Below are positions 32,716 to 42,134 of a stretch of 64,000 nt of DNA, piece by piece; within the stretch, counting starts at the first letter, position 1; every line of letters begins with the position of its first letter. Source of the stretch: Rhizobium grahamii CCGE 502 (GTDB lineage: Bacteria > Pseudomonadota > Alphaproteobacteria > Rhizobiales > Rhizobiaceae). The position numbers and the translations under genes were made by a program. The stretch is taken from contig NZ_AEYE02000004.1 of NCBI RefSeq assembly GCF_000298315.2, forward strand, positions 1 to 64,000, given 5' to 3'. Under the pieces are notes generated by a model that was not told the origin of the DNA, did no database searches, and saw only the letters and a program-made list of their open reading frames with translations.

Positions 32716-35700
32716 TCACTCGGCCGCCGCGCGCTTGTGCGCCGAAATCTGCGTAATGTAGGCTCTCAGCGCCGCCGGGCGTACCGGCTTGTGCTGGATG
32801 CCGATGCCGTGTCGCTCCGCTTCGGCGCGCACCTCCGGCGTCCGATCCGCCGTGACGATCAGCGCCGGGATGAAGGCGGCGAACCGTTCCCTCAACGTCA
32901 GAATGGCGGCAACGCCCGTGCCGTCGCCAAGGTGGTAGTCTGCAATAACCAGGTCCGGAGGCGGCTGACGGGTATCGAGCCCGCTGATGGCGCTTAGCGA
33001 ATCGACGCACTGGACCTCGCAACCCCAGCCGCTGATGAGGAGCTGCATGCCTTCCAGGATGTGCGGCTCGTTGTCGATGCAGAGGACCTTCAGTCCCTTG
33101 AGGCTCTGCGCCGAATGCTCTACCGACTGCAACGCGCCAACCGGTTCGACCAGCCGGGACGTCTCGCGCGGCATGACGATACGGAAATCGGTGCCCTTGC
33201 CATGCGTCGAATGCAGTTCCACGGGGTGATTGAGAACGCGCGCGATGCGGTCGACGATCGACAGGCCGAGGCCCAGTCCCGAGGCCGTCTTGGCGCCCTC
33301 GTCGAGCCGGGCGAACTCCTTGAAGACCGTCCGGAACTTCGACGGCGGAATGCCGATCCCCGAATCCATCACCTGGATCACCACCTGGTTTCCGCGCCGA
33401 CGCGCGCCGACCAGCACCTTTCCGTCGACTGTGTACTTGATCGCGTTGGAAACGAGATTCTGCACCAGGCGGCGCAGCAGGTTCGGATCGGATCGCACCC
33501 TGAGCGTGGTTGGCATCACCACCAGTTTGAGCTTCTTTTCGCGGGCGATCGGCGCGAAGTCGGTCTGAATCCGCTCCAGTAGATCGGAAAGCGGCACCGA
33601 GGCTAGCCGTGGCCGCATGGCTCCGGTATCGAGCCGTGAAATATCCAGCACGGCTCCAAGGATGGTCTCTACCGATTCCAGCGCCGAATCGATGTTGCGG
33701 ACGATAGCGCTGCTATCGGACTGGCCCATGCGCTCGACCAGCGCCGATGAGTAGAGCCTGGCGGCATTGAGCGGCTGCAGGATGTCGTGGCCGGCGGCGG
33801 CAAAGAAGCGCGTCTTGCCAAGATTGGCTTCATCTGCCGCTGCCCTTGCCTCGCCGAGTTCGTGGTTGACGCGCGTGAGCTCGGCGGTCCGTTCTGCAAC
33901 GCGCTGTTCCAGCGTTTCGTTCGCCTGCTTCAGCGCCCGGTCGGCTGCAACGCGTTGGGTGATATCGGTGAAGGTCGCCACGATACCTTTGTCCGGCATT
34001 GCGTTCGAACGCACTTCGATGATCCGCTCGCCGCCGCCGAGCACCAGCGCGAAGGGCTTGTCCAGCGTCAGGAAGTGACGGACGGTGTGGTGCACGTCGC
34101 CGGCTGGAATATCGCCGCGCTGGCTGAGGATCGCCACGATCTCGGCAAGCGGGAAGCCGACTTGTCCGGCGTTTTCGGGCAGGTCGAGGAGTTGTCGGAA
34201 GCGCCGGTTCCAGATCGTCAGGTTGTTCGAGCTGTCGAAGACCGCGATGCCCTGGTCCATCTGCGAAAGCGCTGTCTGCAGCATGTCCTGGTTATACTGC
34301 AGCGCCTCGCTCGCCTGATCGAGCAGCCAGGCAGTATCGGCGGAGGCGTCCTCCATCTTCTGAAGGATCAGCGACAGAACGAGCCGAGCGGAGGAGGATC
34401 CGATGGCGCTGCCGAGCAGCTGCTCGGTGAAGTGAATGAGCGCCATGTCCGCCGGCTGATCGTCCTCCAGCTTGCGGCCCGAATTCTGCTGATAGGTCTG
34501 GAACGACCGTTCCATGCGCTCCTCGCCGAGATAGCGCGAGATTGTCGCCTTCAGGTCGGCGATACTGATGCGAGTTTTCCAGCCGCGCGTCGCAAACTGC
34601 GAGCGGGACTGCCGCTTGACGAAGATGCCGGCCTGGATGCGTTCGAGCGGTCGCGCATTGCGGGTCACCGAACCAATGATGAAGAAGGCCGTGTTGACGA
34701 GCAGGCTCATGACCGTGGCATTGACCAGCGGGTCGGCGTCGGGTCCGCTGAAAAATGTCGTGCCCGGAAACAGGAACCCAAGGACCGCCCTTGCGACGGA
34801 AGAGTAGTCCGGCCCGCCAAGTGATGGGAGGAACAGCAGGTAGATCCAGATCACGAAGCCGGAGGTCAGCCCCAGGATGGCGCCGCGCGCGTTGGCCCGC
34901 CGCCATAAGAGGCCGCCGAAGAGCGAAGGGGCCATTTGTGCGATGGCGGCAAAGGAGAGCAGGCCGATCGAGGCAAGCCCGGTCGTGCTGTCAGTCGATC
35001 GGTAATAGGCGTAGCCGAGCAAAAGCACGGCGAAGATCGCACTGCGCCTGACGTTGAGCAGGGTCTTGGCGAAGTCGTTGCGCTGGCCGGTGCGGTCGGT
35101 CAGCTTCCGATGCAGGAAGATCGGCATGATGATGTCGTTGGACACCATGATCGACAGCGCCACCGACGCGACGATCACCATGGCCGTTGCCGCCGAAAAC
35201 CCGCCGATAAAGGTGATCAGCGAGACAACAGGCATCTGCCCGGCAAGCGGCAGCGAGAGCACATAAAGATCGGCATTGCCGCCGCCGCCGAAGGTCAGCA
35301 GGCCTCCGATCGCCACCGGCAGCACGAAGAGGTTGATGACGATGAGATATAGCGGGAACAACAATCCCGCGAGCCGGAGCTCCCGCGCCGTCCTGTTCTC
35401 GACAACCGTGACGTGGAATTGTCGCGGCAGCATGATGATGGCGAAGGCCGACAGCAGAATGAGGGTGATCCAGCGGCTGAGCGGCGTCTGATAGTGGAGC
35501 GCCGAGAGCACCAGCTGGTTTTCGGCCGCCTTCTGCCAGAGATCGGAGGGGCCGTCGAACAAGAACCAGATCACGCAGACACCGGCCGTCAGGAAGGCGA
35601 GCAGCTTGACGACCGACTCCATGGCAATGGCGAGGATCAGCCCGTCCTGGTGTTCGGTTGCATCGGTGTGGCGCGTGCCGAACATGATCGCGAAGCAGGC

Positions 35701-36219
35701 GAGGACCAGAGTGACCAGCAGCGGCAGGTCAAGGAAATAGAGATTGCCGCTGCCGATACCGTAGTCCGACGGATCGAGCATCGCCGTTACCGTGGTGGAC
35801 ACTGATTTGAGCTGCAGCGCGATGTAGGGGATAGCGCCGACCAGCGAGATCAGCGCAACGATGGTCGCGACCGTGGAATTCTTTCCATAGCGCGCAGAAA
35901 TGAAGTCGGCGACGGATGTCAGCTTTTCCGCCTTGGCCAGCTCGATGATCCGGCGCAGCAGCGGCATGCCGAGCGTGAACATCAGGACCGGCCCGATATA
36001 GATCCCCAGGAACTCCAGCCCGCGCTGCGATGCCTGTCCGACGCTGCCGAAGTAAGTCCAGGACGTGCAGTAGATCGCAAGGCTCAGTGCATAGACGACC
36101 GGCCGCCCGCCCGGCGGTGTGCCGAACATCCGCCGCTTGCGATCACCATGGCTTGCCACGGCAAAGAGCAGCAGCAGATAGCCGAATGCAGATGCGAGTA
36201 TGACCCAACCTGGCAGCAT
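32716..36219 (-). CDS. Na+/solute symporter-histidine kinase-receiver hybrid
   Basis: A 1167-residue inner-membrane protein. Residues 1-~510 form a sodium/solute symporter-like domain with about 13 helices (S-W-T-Y-F-G-S-V-G-Q, L-G-M-P-L-L-R-R). A STAC-like helical segment and a PAS domain (I-W-N-R-R-F-R-Q-L-L-D-L-P near 690) follow. His811 lies in A-G-H-D-I-L-Q-P-L, with an ATPase domain (N-L-V-S-N-A-I-K-Y, G-L-G-L-G-L-S-I). A C-terminal receiver carries Asp1094 (V-I-A-D-Y-H-L-G-D). The architecture is that of CbrA/NahK-like kinases that sense nutrients. GGAGG lies five bases before the ATG at 36219. No cognate regulator gene adjoins it. Confidence 0.92.
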   Translation of the reverse strand: MLPGWVILASAFGYLLLLFAVASHGDRKRRMFGTPPGGRPVVYALSLAIYCTSWTYFGSVGQASQRGLEFLGIYIGPVLMFTLGMPLLRRIIELAKAEKLTSVADFISARYGKNSTVATIVALISLVGAIPYIALQLKSVSTTVTAMLDPSDYGIGSGNLYFLDLPLLVTLVLACFAIMFGTRHTDATEHQDGLILAIAMESVVKLLAFLTAGVCVIWFLFDGPSDLWQKAAENQLVLSALHYQTPLSRWITLILLSAFAIIMLPRQFHVTVVENRTARELRLAGLLFPLYLIVINLFVLPVAIGGLLTFGGGGNADLYVLSLPLAGQMPVVSLITFIGGFSAATAMVIVASVALSIMVSNDIIMPIFLHRKLTDRTGQRNDFAKTLLNVRRSAIFAVLLLGYAYYRSTDSTTGLASIGLLSFAAIAQMAPSLFGGLLWRRANARGAILGLTSGFVIWIYLLFLPSLGGPDYSSVARAVLGFLFPGTTFFSGPDADPLVNATVMSLLVNTAFFIIGSVTRNARPLERIQAGIFVKRQSRSQFATRGWKTRISIADLKATISRYLGEERMERSFQTYQQNSGRKLEDDQPADMALIHFTEQLLGSAIGSSSARLVLSLILQKMEDASADTAWLLDQASEALQYNQDMLQTALSQMDQGIAVFDSSNNLTIWNRRFRQLLDLPENAGQVGFPLAEIVAILSQRGDIPAGDVHHTVRHFLTLDKPFALVLGGGERIIEVRSNAMPDKGIVATFTDITQRVAADRALKQANETLEQRVAERTAELTRVNHELGEARAAADEANLGKTRFFAAAGHDILQPLNAARLYSSALVERMGQSDSSAIVRNIDSALESVETILGAVLDISRLDTGAMRPRLASVPLSDLLERIQTDFAPIAREKKLKLVVMPTTLRVRSDPNLLRRLVQNLVSNAIKYTVDGKVLVGARRRGNQVVIQVMDSGIGIPPSKFRTVFKEFARLDEGAKTASGLGLGLSIVDRIARVLNHPVELHSTHGKGTDFRIVMPRETSRLVEPVGALQSVEHSAQSLKGLKVLCIDNEPHILEGMQLLISGWGCEVQCVDSLSAISGLDTRQPPPDLVIADYHLGDGTGVAAILTLRERFAAFIPALIVTADRTPEVRAEAERHGIGIQHKPVRPAALRAYITQISAHKRAAAE

Positions 36220-36436
36220 CGAACCTCCGCCAGCGCACCACGCGCCGGCTCTCCCGGATGCTTCGAGACTACGGCAATTCCCCACCTTTGAACATCAGGG
36301 GGCATCTAGGCATTAAGTCAAAGACCGCTCACCCCAGCCGATATTCTGTAATTAGCGATTGAATAATTGCATCGAAGATGTAGCTAATGAAAACAATGAC
36401 CTGTCAGTGCAACTGCATCAGAGGGAGACGGATCGG

Positions 36437-36877
36437 ATGCTCAACGAGTTCAAAGCATTTATCGCCCGCGGCAATGTCATGGACCTTGCAGTCGGTGTCA
36501 TCATCGGCGGTGCGTTCGGCGGTATCGTCAAGTCGTTGGTGGACGACGTCATCATGCCGATCGTCGGCGCTCTCTTCGGCGGCTTCGACTTCTCGAACTA
36601 CTTTGTCGGCCTGTCGTCCAACGTCAATGCTCCAACTCTGACTGCCGCCCGCCAGCAGGGCGCCGTTCTGGCCTATGGCAGCTTCATCACCGTCCTCATC
36701 AACTTCATGATCCTGGCGTGGATCATCTTCCTGATGGTCAAGGGCGTGAACACGCTGCAGAAGCAGGTCGACAAGCAACTGAAGCTCAAGGAAGACAAGG
36801 CAGAGCCGGCGGCGCCGCCGGCCGATGTGGCGCTTCTCACCGAAATCCGCGATCTCCTCGCCAAGCGCCCGGCGTAA
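36437..36877 (+). CDS. mscL: Large-conductance mechanosensitive channel
   Basis: A 146-residue inner-membrane channel. The start [20 protein letters not shown] leads into TM1 (G-V-I-I-G-G-A-F-G). A periplasmic loop with N-Y-F-V-G-L and a second helix ([16 protein letters not shown]) follow. A charged C-terminal bundle ends L-L-T-E-I-R-D-L-L. It opens under membrane tension to release solutes on osmotic downshock. The ATG at 36437 matches the conserved N-terminus. A 12-bp hairpin follows. Divergent from the kinase hybrid. Confidence 0.97.
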   Translation: MLNEFKAFIARGNVMDLAVGVIIGGAFGGIVKSLVDDVIMPIVGALFGGFDFSNYFVGLSSNVNAPTLTAARQQGAVLAYGSFITVLINFMILAWIIFLMVKGVNTLQKQVDKQLKLKEDKAEPAAPPADVALLTEIRDLLAKRPA

Positions 36878-36886
36878 CGTCGGCAC

Positions 36887-36914
36887 ATGGTCCTGCCGGT
36901 CGCGGCAGGACCAT
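36887..36914 (+). terminator. 12-bp hairpin after mscL
   Basis: ATGGTCCTGCCG (36887-36898) pairs perfectly with 36903-36914 around a GTCG loop. It starts nine bases after the mscL stop. No T-run follows, so termination may need rho or rely on stem strength. Confidence 0.65.
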
Positions 36915-37000
36915 CCATCACAGAAATCGATGTTGCTTCACCGATTGTCATGAGATTTCCGGCTGTCTTTGCTCTATGTAGGCAGAAACCGGAGTGATGC

Positions 37001-38167
37001 ATGTCGATTGTGAGCAGCCTTAGCCCGCGCGCCGTCCTGGCGCCCGAAAGCGGGATCGTCGAAGTCGTCAACTATGCCCGCGGCCGTGATGGCCTCCTGC
37101 CGCTTTGGGTCGGTGAGGGGGATTTGCCGACGCCCGAGTTCATCAACAAGGCGGCGATGGATGCGCTTTCCGGCGGCGAGACCTTCTATACCTATCAGCG
37201 TGGCATTCCCGAGCTGCGTCAGGCGCTCTCTGATTATTACGCGCGGCATTTCGGCGTCACCCTGCCGGTCGAGCATTTCTTCGTCACCGGTTCCGGCATG
37301 CAGGCGATCCAGATCGCCGTGCAGGCGCTGACCTCGCCGGGCGATGAACTCGTCTACCTGACGCCTGCTTGGCCGAACATCGCGGCAGCCCTGGAAATTG
37401 CCGGCGCGCGTTCCGTCGCAGCCCAGCTGAGTTTCGAAGGTGGCAAATGGGCGGTCGATCTCGACCGCATCGGAGCAGCCATTACGCCGAAGACCAAGGG
37501 ACTGTTCATCAACACGCCGTCCAATCCGACTGGATGGACCGCAAGCGAAGATGACCTTCGGGCCATCCTGGCGCTGGCGCGCAAGCATGATCTCTGGATC
37601 ATGGCGGATGAGATTTATGCCCGCTACTACTTTGCTGGCGGTCGCGCGCCGTCTTTCCTCGACGTGATGGAGCCGGACGACAAGGTGATGTTCGTCAACT
37701 CCTTCTCGAAGAACTGGTCGATGACCGGCTGGCGTGTAGGCTGGATCGTCGCGCCGGCGCAGACCGGCCAGGTGCTCGAAAACCTCATTCAGTATTCCAC
37801 GTCTGGTGTCGCACAGTTCATGCAGCGTGGAGCGGTCACGGCCCTGAACGACGGCGACGCGTTCGTGCAGTCCAACATCGACAAGGCCAGGCGCTCGCGC
37901 GACATCTTGTGTGACGCGTTGATCGCCACGAACCGTGTCGAGACGCTGAAGCCGGACGGCGCCTTGTACGCATTTCTGAAGATCGACGGCGTGACCGACA
38001 GCCGTAGCGCGGCGATCGACATCGTCGACAAAACGGGTGTCGGCCTGGCGCCGGGCGCGGCCTTCGGGCCGGGCGGAGAGCTCTTTCTGCGCGCCTGCTT
38101 CCTGCGCGATCCGGCCCAGGTCCAGATCGCGGCCGATAGGTTGTGCGATTACATCCTGAAGCTCTGA
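37001..38167 (+). CDS. Class I/II pyridoxal-phosphate aminotransferase
   Basis: A 388-residue cytoplasmic enzyme. The substrate-binding Y-T-Y-Q-R-G-I-P-E-L-R segment, the N-T-P-S-N-P-T-G motif near residue 170, A-D-E-I-Y-A-R-Y near 205 and the Schiff-base Lys237 in S-F-S-K-N-W-S-M-T-G-W-R-V-G-W are all present. This is a complete fold type I aminotransferase of the aspartate/aromatic group. The specific amino acid cannot be assigned. It stands alone, with GGAG upstream of the ATG. Confidence 0.93.
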   Translation: MSIVSSLSPRAVLAPESGIVEVVNYARGRDGLLPLWVGEGDLPTPEFINKAAMDALSGGETFYTYQRGIPELRQALSDYYARHFGVTLPVEHFFVTGSGMQAIQIAVQALTSPGDELVYLTPAWPNIAAALEIAGARSVAAQLSFEGGKWAVDLDRIGAAITPKTKGLFINTPSNPTGWTASEDDLRAILALARKHDLWIMADEIYARYYFAGGRAPSFLDVMEPDDKVMFVNSFSKNWSMTGWRVGWIVAPAQTGQVLENLIQYSTSGVAQFMQRGAVTALNDGDAFVQSNIDKARRSRDILCDALIATNRVETLKPDGALYAFLKIDGVTDSRSAAIDIVDKTGVGLAPGAAFGPGGELFLRACFLRDPAQVQIAADRLCDYILKL

Positions 38168-38241
38168 CGGAATTTGCAGCATATCACGCGGCGCCAGCCA
38201 GCTCATGAGCTGGCCTCGTCGCTCTACTCGGCCCCGTCGCT

Positions 38242-38592
38242 TTACTTGGCTTTGTCGCGACCTGCCGCCTCAAGCGCCTGCACGCTGGCGGCAACAACTA
38301 GGCCGGTCAGGATGATTCCGGAGAGTCCGATCGGCAGGATGAGCATCCGCGCCACAGTATGCTTGGGCGCAAGGTCGCCATAGCCGATCGTCAGACCAGT
38401 GACGAAGGTGAAGTAAAGGGTTTCACCGATCCGCCAACCCTCGATCCGACCGATGACAAACCCGGATCCGATCATGATGACAAGGACCCCCGAGACGATA
38501 GGCCAGAGTACGCGAACTTGCTGGAGCAGCGCGGCAAAGAACAGCCGTCTCATCCGTTTGGCTCGGTTCCTGGAGCTTGCCGACATCGTCAT
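38242..38592 (-). CDS. Two-TM potassium channel
   Basis: A 116-residue membrane protein with helices at about 26-46 and 82-105. Between them lies a pore loop with the filter T-I-G-Y-G-D near residues 68-73. This is the minimal K+ channel fold, without a voltage sensor, RCK or CNBD domain, so gating must come from another protein or be constitutive. The basic N-terminus (R-N-R-A-K-R-M-R-R) is cytoplasmic. The ribosome site (AAAGG) is modest. It is the last of three minus-strand genes with an Asp-rich protein and a Ca2+/H+ antiporter upstream. Confidence 0.9.
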   Translation of the reverse strand: MTMSASSRNRAKRMRRLFFAALLQQVRVLWPIVSGVLVIMIGSGFVIGRIEGWRIGETLYFTFVTGLTIGYGDLAPKHTVARMLILPIGLSGIILTGLVVAASVQALEAAGRDKAK

Positions 38593-38687
38593 GTGCCTTT
38601 CGAGATCGCACGATATGCATGCCGCGCGCCTGCAAACGGATACATCGCCCGCGCGAGGTGTGTCATGGAAAGGGTGCTGAGAAGGTT

Positions 38688-39029
38688 TCAGTCACCAGGA
38701 CCGTCATCATAGTCATCGTCGTCGTCATCATCGTCGAACTCGGTGGGGTCGACCACGGCGACCAAGTAGACGCGCCAGCTTCGGTCGTCGTCGGACAAGG
38801 ACGCCGTTGCTGTCGCGGGCCGCTCCTGCCAAATCTCAAGCTCCGGTGGGGAAGGTTCCCGCAGCCCTATCTGCGAAACGCCGTCCCAGAGCGAACGGCC
38901 CTCGTTTTGCAGAACGCGGAGATCGCGCAGCAGTGTCCTGTCGGTAAGCCGGGTAGCAGCAGCGGCATCGTTTGCCGCTTCGAAGGCGACGATACCGCGC
39001 CCCGAGACTTCGGCCACATAAACGGTCAT
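38688..39029 (-). CDS. Hypothetical protein with poly-Asp C-terminus
   Basis: A 113-residue soluble protein of no recognised family. Residues 1-95 look like a small alpha/beta domain (M-T-V-Y-V-A-E-V-S-G-R-G-I-V-A-F, then W-R-V-Y-L-V-A-V-V-D). The tail is a run of eight Asp followed by Y-D-D-G-P-G-D, encoded by a GAC/GAT repeat. Such tails bind Ca2+ or other cations weakly. AAAGGA precedes the ATG. Position between a K+ channel and a Ca2+/H+ antiporter on the same strand is suggestive. Confidence 0.65.
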   Translation of the reverse strand: MTVYVAEVSGRGIVAFEAANDAAAATRLTDRTLLRDLRVLQNEGRSLWDGVSQIGLREPSPPELEIWQERPATATASLSDDDRSWRVYLVAVVDPTEFDDDDDDDDYDDGPGD

Positions 39030-39138
39030 CTTTCGATCCTTTCGCGAGACAGTTGGACGGCATGCGAAGGCGGAGGCAGTGATATGAACGCTGGTGAACC
39101 CGCTTACTCAGGTGATTGCACGTTCAGCAACAGCGGCA

Positions 39139-40284
39139 TCATGACGGATTCGTGGGAGGCAAGACAAACAGTGTGAACGCGAAAATTGCATAAAGCGCCA
39201 AAGCCATCACGCCGGCATACCAAGCCCCACGGCCGCCATTGGACAAGAGGGTCGCGGCCAAGGTGGCGACGATCATCATCGTCACGGCGCCCTGCCAAAA
39301 CTGCAATGTCATGGGTTCCGGGCCGATGAAATAGCTGACGAGCACCAATACCGGCGCGACAAACAAGGCAATTTGGGCTGCACTCCCCAGCGCAATCCCG
39401 ATACTGAGGTCCAGCCGATTTGCACGAGCGGCGGAAAACGCTGTGGTCATCTCCGCAGCCGCACCTACCAAAGCGACGACGATGAAACCCACAAATGCCG
39501 GCGTCATCCCGAGGTGCTCGGCAGCAGCCTGAACAGAGCCGACGAAGATCTCGCTGACCAGTGCGACCAGCAGCGTCACGACAACCAATATGGCGATGCT
39601 CAGGCCAAGCGGCCATAGCTTTTCGTCCTCTTCCGCATGGCTGACACTTGCGAAAAGCTCGCGGTGTGTCCGCAACGAAAACAGCATGCCCAGCGCATAG
39701 ACGGCAATGAGAAGGATCGCCAATCCAAGGCTCAGCTTTTGGGAGACGTCAAGTGCGGGAGGCTGGTCCACCTCGCTGATCAGTGAAGGAACCAGGACCG
39801 CAATCGTCGCGAGAAACAGCAGACAGGCCTGAAAGCGAGCGTTGACCCGGTTGAATTCCTGCACATGATGCTTGAGTCCCCCGAGCAGGAACGAGCCGCC
39901 CAGCATGAAAAGGGTATTGGTGACGATCGCGCCGGCGAGCGATGCCTTGACCAACAGATATTGACCAGCCTGCAAAGCCGCGAGCGAGATCACGAGTTCG
40001 GTCAGGTTGCCGAGCGTAGCATTGAGCAAGCCGCCGACGGCGTCTCCGGTCTTGGCCGCAACCGCTTCGGTTGCACGGCTGAGAAGCGCGGCCAAAGGTA
40101 CGATCGCGACGACCGAAGCAAGAAACAACAGCGTGTGGCGATCGGGAAAAATCCGTTCCAGAAGAATGACAACAGGCACGAAAACGATCAGCCCGAGAAC
40201 CGGTGCATGACGGATTTCGTCGATGACAACTCTTCCCACCGAAGACGACGGTGCGATGGACTGCTTTTCCCCAGGATTGCCCAT
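39139..40284 (-). CDS. Calcium/proton antiporter (CaCA/ChaA-type)
   Basis: A 381-residue inner-membrane exchanger with 11 predicted helices. The two inverted alpha-repeat motifs are present. The first is G-G-L-L-N-A-T-L-G-N-L-T-E-L-V-I-S near residue 80. The second is V-A-L-V-G-A-A-A-E-M-T-T-A-F-S-A-A near 270. Each has the essential Glu of the CAX/ChaA exchangers, which extrude Ca2+ (and Na+ or K+ in ChaA) against protons. The ATG at 40284 follows GGAGAAG. It is upstream of the Asp-rich and K+ channel genes, but ~110-base gaps leave operon status open. Confidence 0.92.
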   Translation of the reverse strand: MGNPGEKQSIAPSSSVGRVVIDEIRHAPVLGLIVFVPVVILLERIFPDRHTLLFLASVVAIVPLAALLSRATEAVAAKTGDAVGGLLNATLGNLTELVISLAALQAGQYLLVKASLAGAIVTNTLFMLGGSFLLGGLKHHVQEFNRVNARFQACLLFLATIAVLVPSLISEVDQPPALDVSQKLSLGLAILLIAVYALGMLFSLRTHRELFASVSHAEEDEKLWPLGLSIAILVVVTLLVALVSEIFVGSVQAAAEHLGMTPAFVGFIVVALVGAAAEMTTAFSAARANRLDLSIGIALGSAAQIALFVAPVLVLVSYFIGPEPMTLQFWQGAVTMMIVATLAATLLSNGGRGAWYAGVMALALYAIFAFTLFVLPPTNPS

Positions 40285-40371
40285 ATCTCTTCTCCGGAAT
40301 CGGAGCGACCTAAGACGAAGCCTACCACCTTTCATAGTTACTGCCACGACGTCTTGAGCGTGTGGTGCACG

Positions 40372-41874
40372 CTACTTCAACTTGACGACGTCATCCGGCT
40401 TCCAGGTCTGATCGAAGAATTCAGTGCCGGTGCCGTAGAGGCGGACTGCAGCAATGAAGTCACGGCCCGCGACCGTCTGGATCCAGTTGGCGTCCGGAGC
40501 TTCGGCCGGCTTGGTCGTTCCGAAATAGAGATCGACCGATCCGTCATCGTTGGTCTTCACCTTGTAGAAGCCATTGATCGACGGCAATAGCTGCTTGGTT
40601 TCCGGCATCGATCCATCTGTAACATTGTAGGCGGTCACGGCCCAAAAGAGGGCGGCCGGTGGATTGGGAGGTAGGTGCAGTTTGTAGGCATTCGATCCAT
40701 TCAGGAAATTGCCATCGGCGTCGCGGGCAGTGAACGGATACTTCGAACCTGCATCAAGCGTCCGCATGACCATCGCCGGAGCGGATGAATAGGCAAACTG
40801 GAAGTAAGAGGCGCGCTGGAGAACATCCAGATAGCTGTCCTGCATCCATTCGGCGGTGCCGCCCGCCCAGATGTTTTCGTACTGCCGGTCCTTGTAGTAG
40901 AGATTGCGCTTGTCAGGGCGGCCGAGCTGGCGGCTTGCCAGGATCATCTTGGGTGCTGTTTCGATAGCTTTCTGCAGGGCGGCGGTCTGCTTGTCGGTTG
41001 GCTCGAAGGGCTGACCTTTGATGATACCAATCGACGCGAGCATGCCGCGTGTCACCGGATCGATCGAAGCGACTGGCTCGTAGTCAACGAACGCCTTCAG
41101 TTTCGTCCAGTAGGTATTGCCCGTTGGGTACATCATGTTGACGCGCTTGCCGCTCGCGTCGGGGAACTGCATGGGCCTGACATCCTTCTCGGGTGCCCAA
41201 AGGGGATAGACCCGCGTCCGCTCCGCATTTGCGGCGGCTGGACCCGGATCAGGGCCGTTCTCGCCTTTTGCCATGACTGTTCGGAAGAACAGGAATACAT
41301 TGTAGGTCGGCGACTTGAATGCAAAGTAGCCCTTAGGGATTTCTCCGTCGTAGTCTGGCGGCAGGAGCAGATACAGACCGCCGCGCGCCCTGTCGGGACC
41401 AATTGCGCCGACGTCGGTAAGCGTGTGCTGGTAGAAGTCAGTAAACATGCCGATGACGTTCGGGGGCGCGGCCACGACTAGCGGCCCGTCCTTCTTCAGA
41501 TCGAGATAGCTCATCGAGTAGATGACGTCGGCATTGGGCGTTGGAACCCATGTACGGCTGTCCATGCGCTCCTTCCAGATCGGCAAGACATTGTAGCCGG
41601 AGCCGAAGGTTGCTTCCGAACCGTCGCGCATGCCGATGGTGTTGAGAATGGGCAGAGTCAGGACATAGGCTTGTACTGCGTTTTGGTAATAGAACTCATC
41701 GCGAAGCGACTCCGCTTCCTGCTGCGGCAGCCAGTTTCCCTTGTTGATCTGCTCCATGAGAGGAGGGATGCTACTGTCGTCCTGTGCACGGAGCGGCGAA
41801 TTGCTCATGGAAAGTGCAACGCCCGTGAGCGACGTCAGAAGCGAGGCATACGCCAAAGCCGAGAGTCGGTTCAT
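40372..41874 (-). CDS. DUF1254/DUF1214-domain secreted protein
   Basis: A 500-residue exported protein. Residues 1-34 form a signal peptide (Y-A-S-L-L-T-S-L-T-G-V-A-L-S...L-R-A-Q). A DUF1254 domain follows (N-T-I-G-M-R-D-G, P-N-A-D-V-I-Y-S-M-S-Y-L-D-L). A C-terminal DUF1214 domain spans about 360-490 (L-P-P-N-P-P-A-A-L-F-W-A-V-T-A-Y-N). Proteins of this pair are widespread and without a settled biochemical role. AGGAG lies eight bases before the ATG at 41874. The 5' leader can form a nested hairpin next to this site (41887-41930). Confidence 0.9.
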   Translation of the reverse strand: MNRLSALAYASLLTSLTGVALSMSNSPLRAQDDSSIPPLMEQINKGNWLPQQEAESLRDEFYYQNAVQAYVLTLPILNTIGMRDGSEATFGSGYNVLPIWKERMDSRTWVPTPNADVIYSMSYLDLKKDGPLVVAAPPNVIGMFTDFYQHTLTDVGAIGPDRARGGLYLLLPPDYDGEIPKGYFAFKSPTYNVFLFFRTVMAKGENGPDPGPAAANAERTRVYPLWAPEKDVRPMQFPDASGKRVNMMYPTGNTYWTKLKAFVDYEPVASIDPVTRGMLASIGIIKGQPFEPTDKQTAALQKAIETAPKMILASRQLGRPDKRNLYYKDRQYENIWAGGTAEWMQDSYLDVLQRASYFQFAYSSAPAMVMRTLDAGSKYPFTARDADGNFLNGSNAYKLHLPPNPPAALFWAVTAYNVTDGSMPETKQLLPSINGFYKVKTNDDGSVDLYFGTTKPAEAPDANWIQTVAGRDFIAAVRLYGTGTEFFDQTWKPDDVVKLK

Positions 41875-41886
41875 TGGGGAACTCCT

Positions 41887-41930
41887 AAGAATGAGGAACA
41901 GATCATTCGCCCGAGGATCGGGCCATTCTT
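41887..41930 (-). promoter_or_regulatory. Nested hairpin in the DUF1254 gene leader
   Basis: The outer stem AAGAATG (41887-41893) pairs with CATTCTT (41924-41930). The inner stem GCCCGA-GGA-TCGGGC is at 41909-41923. On the minus strand the inner edge of the outer stem abuts the AGGAG ribosome site. Read on the plus strand, the same stem is followed by TTTTT and would work as a terminator. Confidence 0.45.
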
Positions 41931-42134
41931 TTTGCGTTCGCGTAAGTACGTTACGGTAACAATGCTGGTTGCGAGCGGATGGTGGTGGACGCTCGGAGCG
42001 CCGGGAGCCCGAACACCGCGCCCTGCGCAGCACCCGCCGCCTCGTTCAGCCTTCGGACCCAGACAGCCGGCATACCGGCTATACAGCTTGAGCATGTTTG
42101 TGTAGCAATTCCCTGAGAGGTTTAGGGGTGCATC

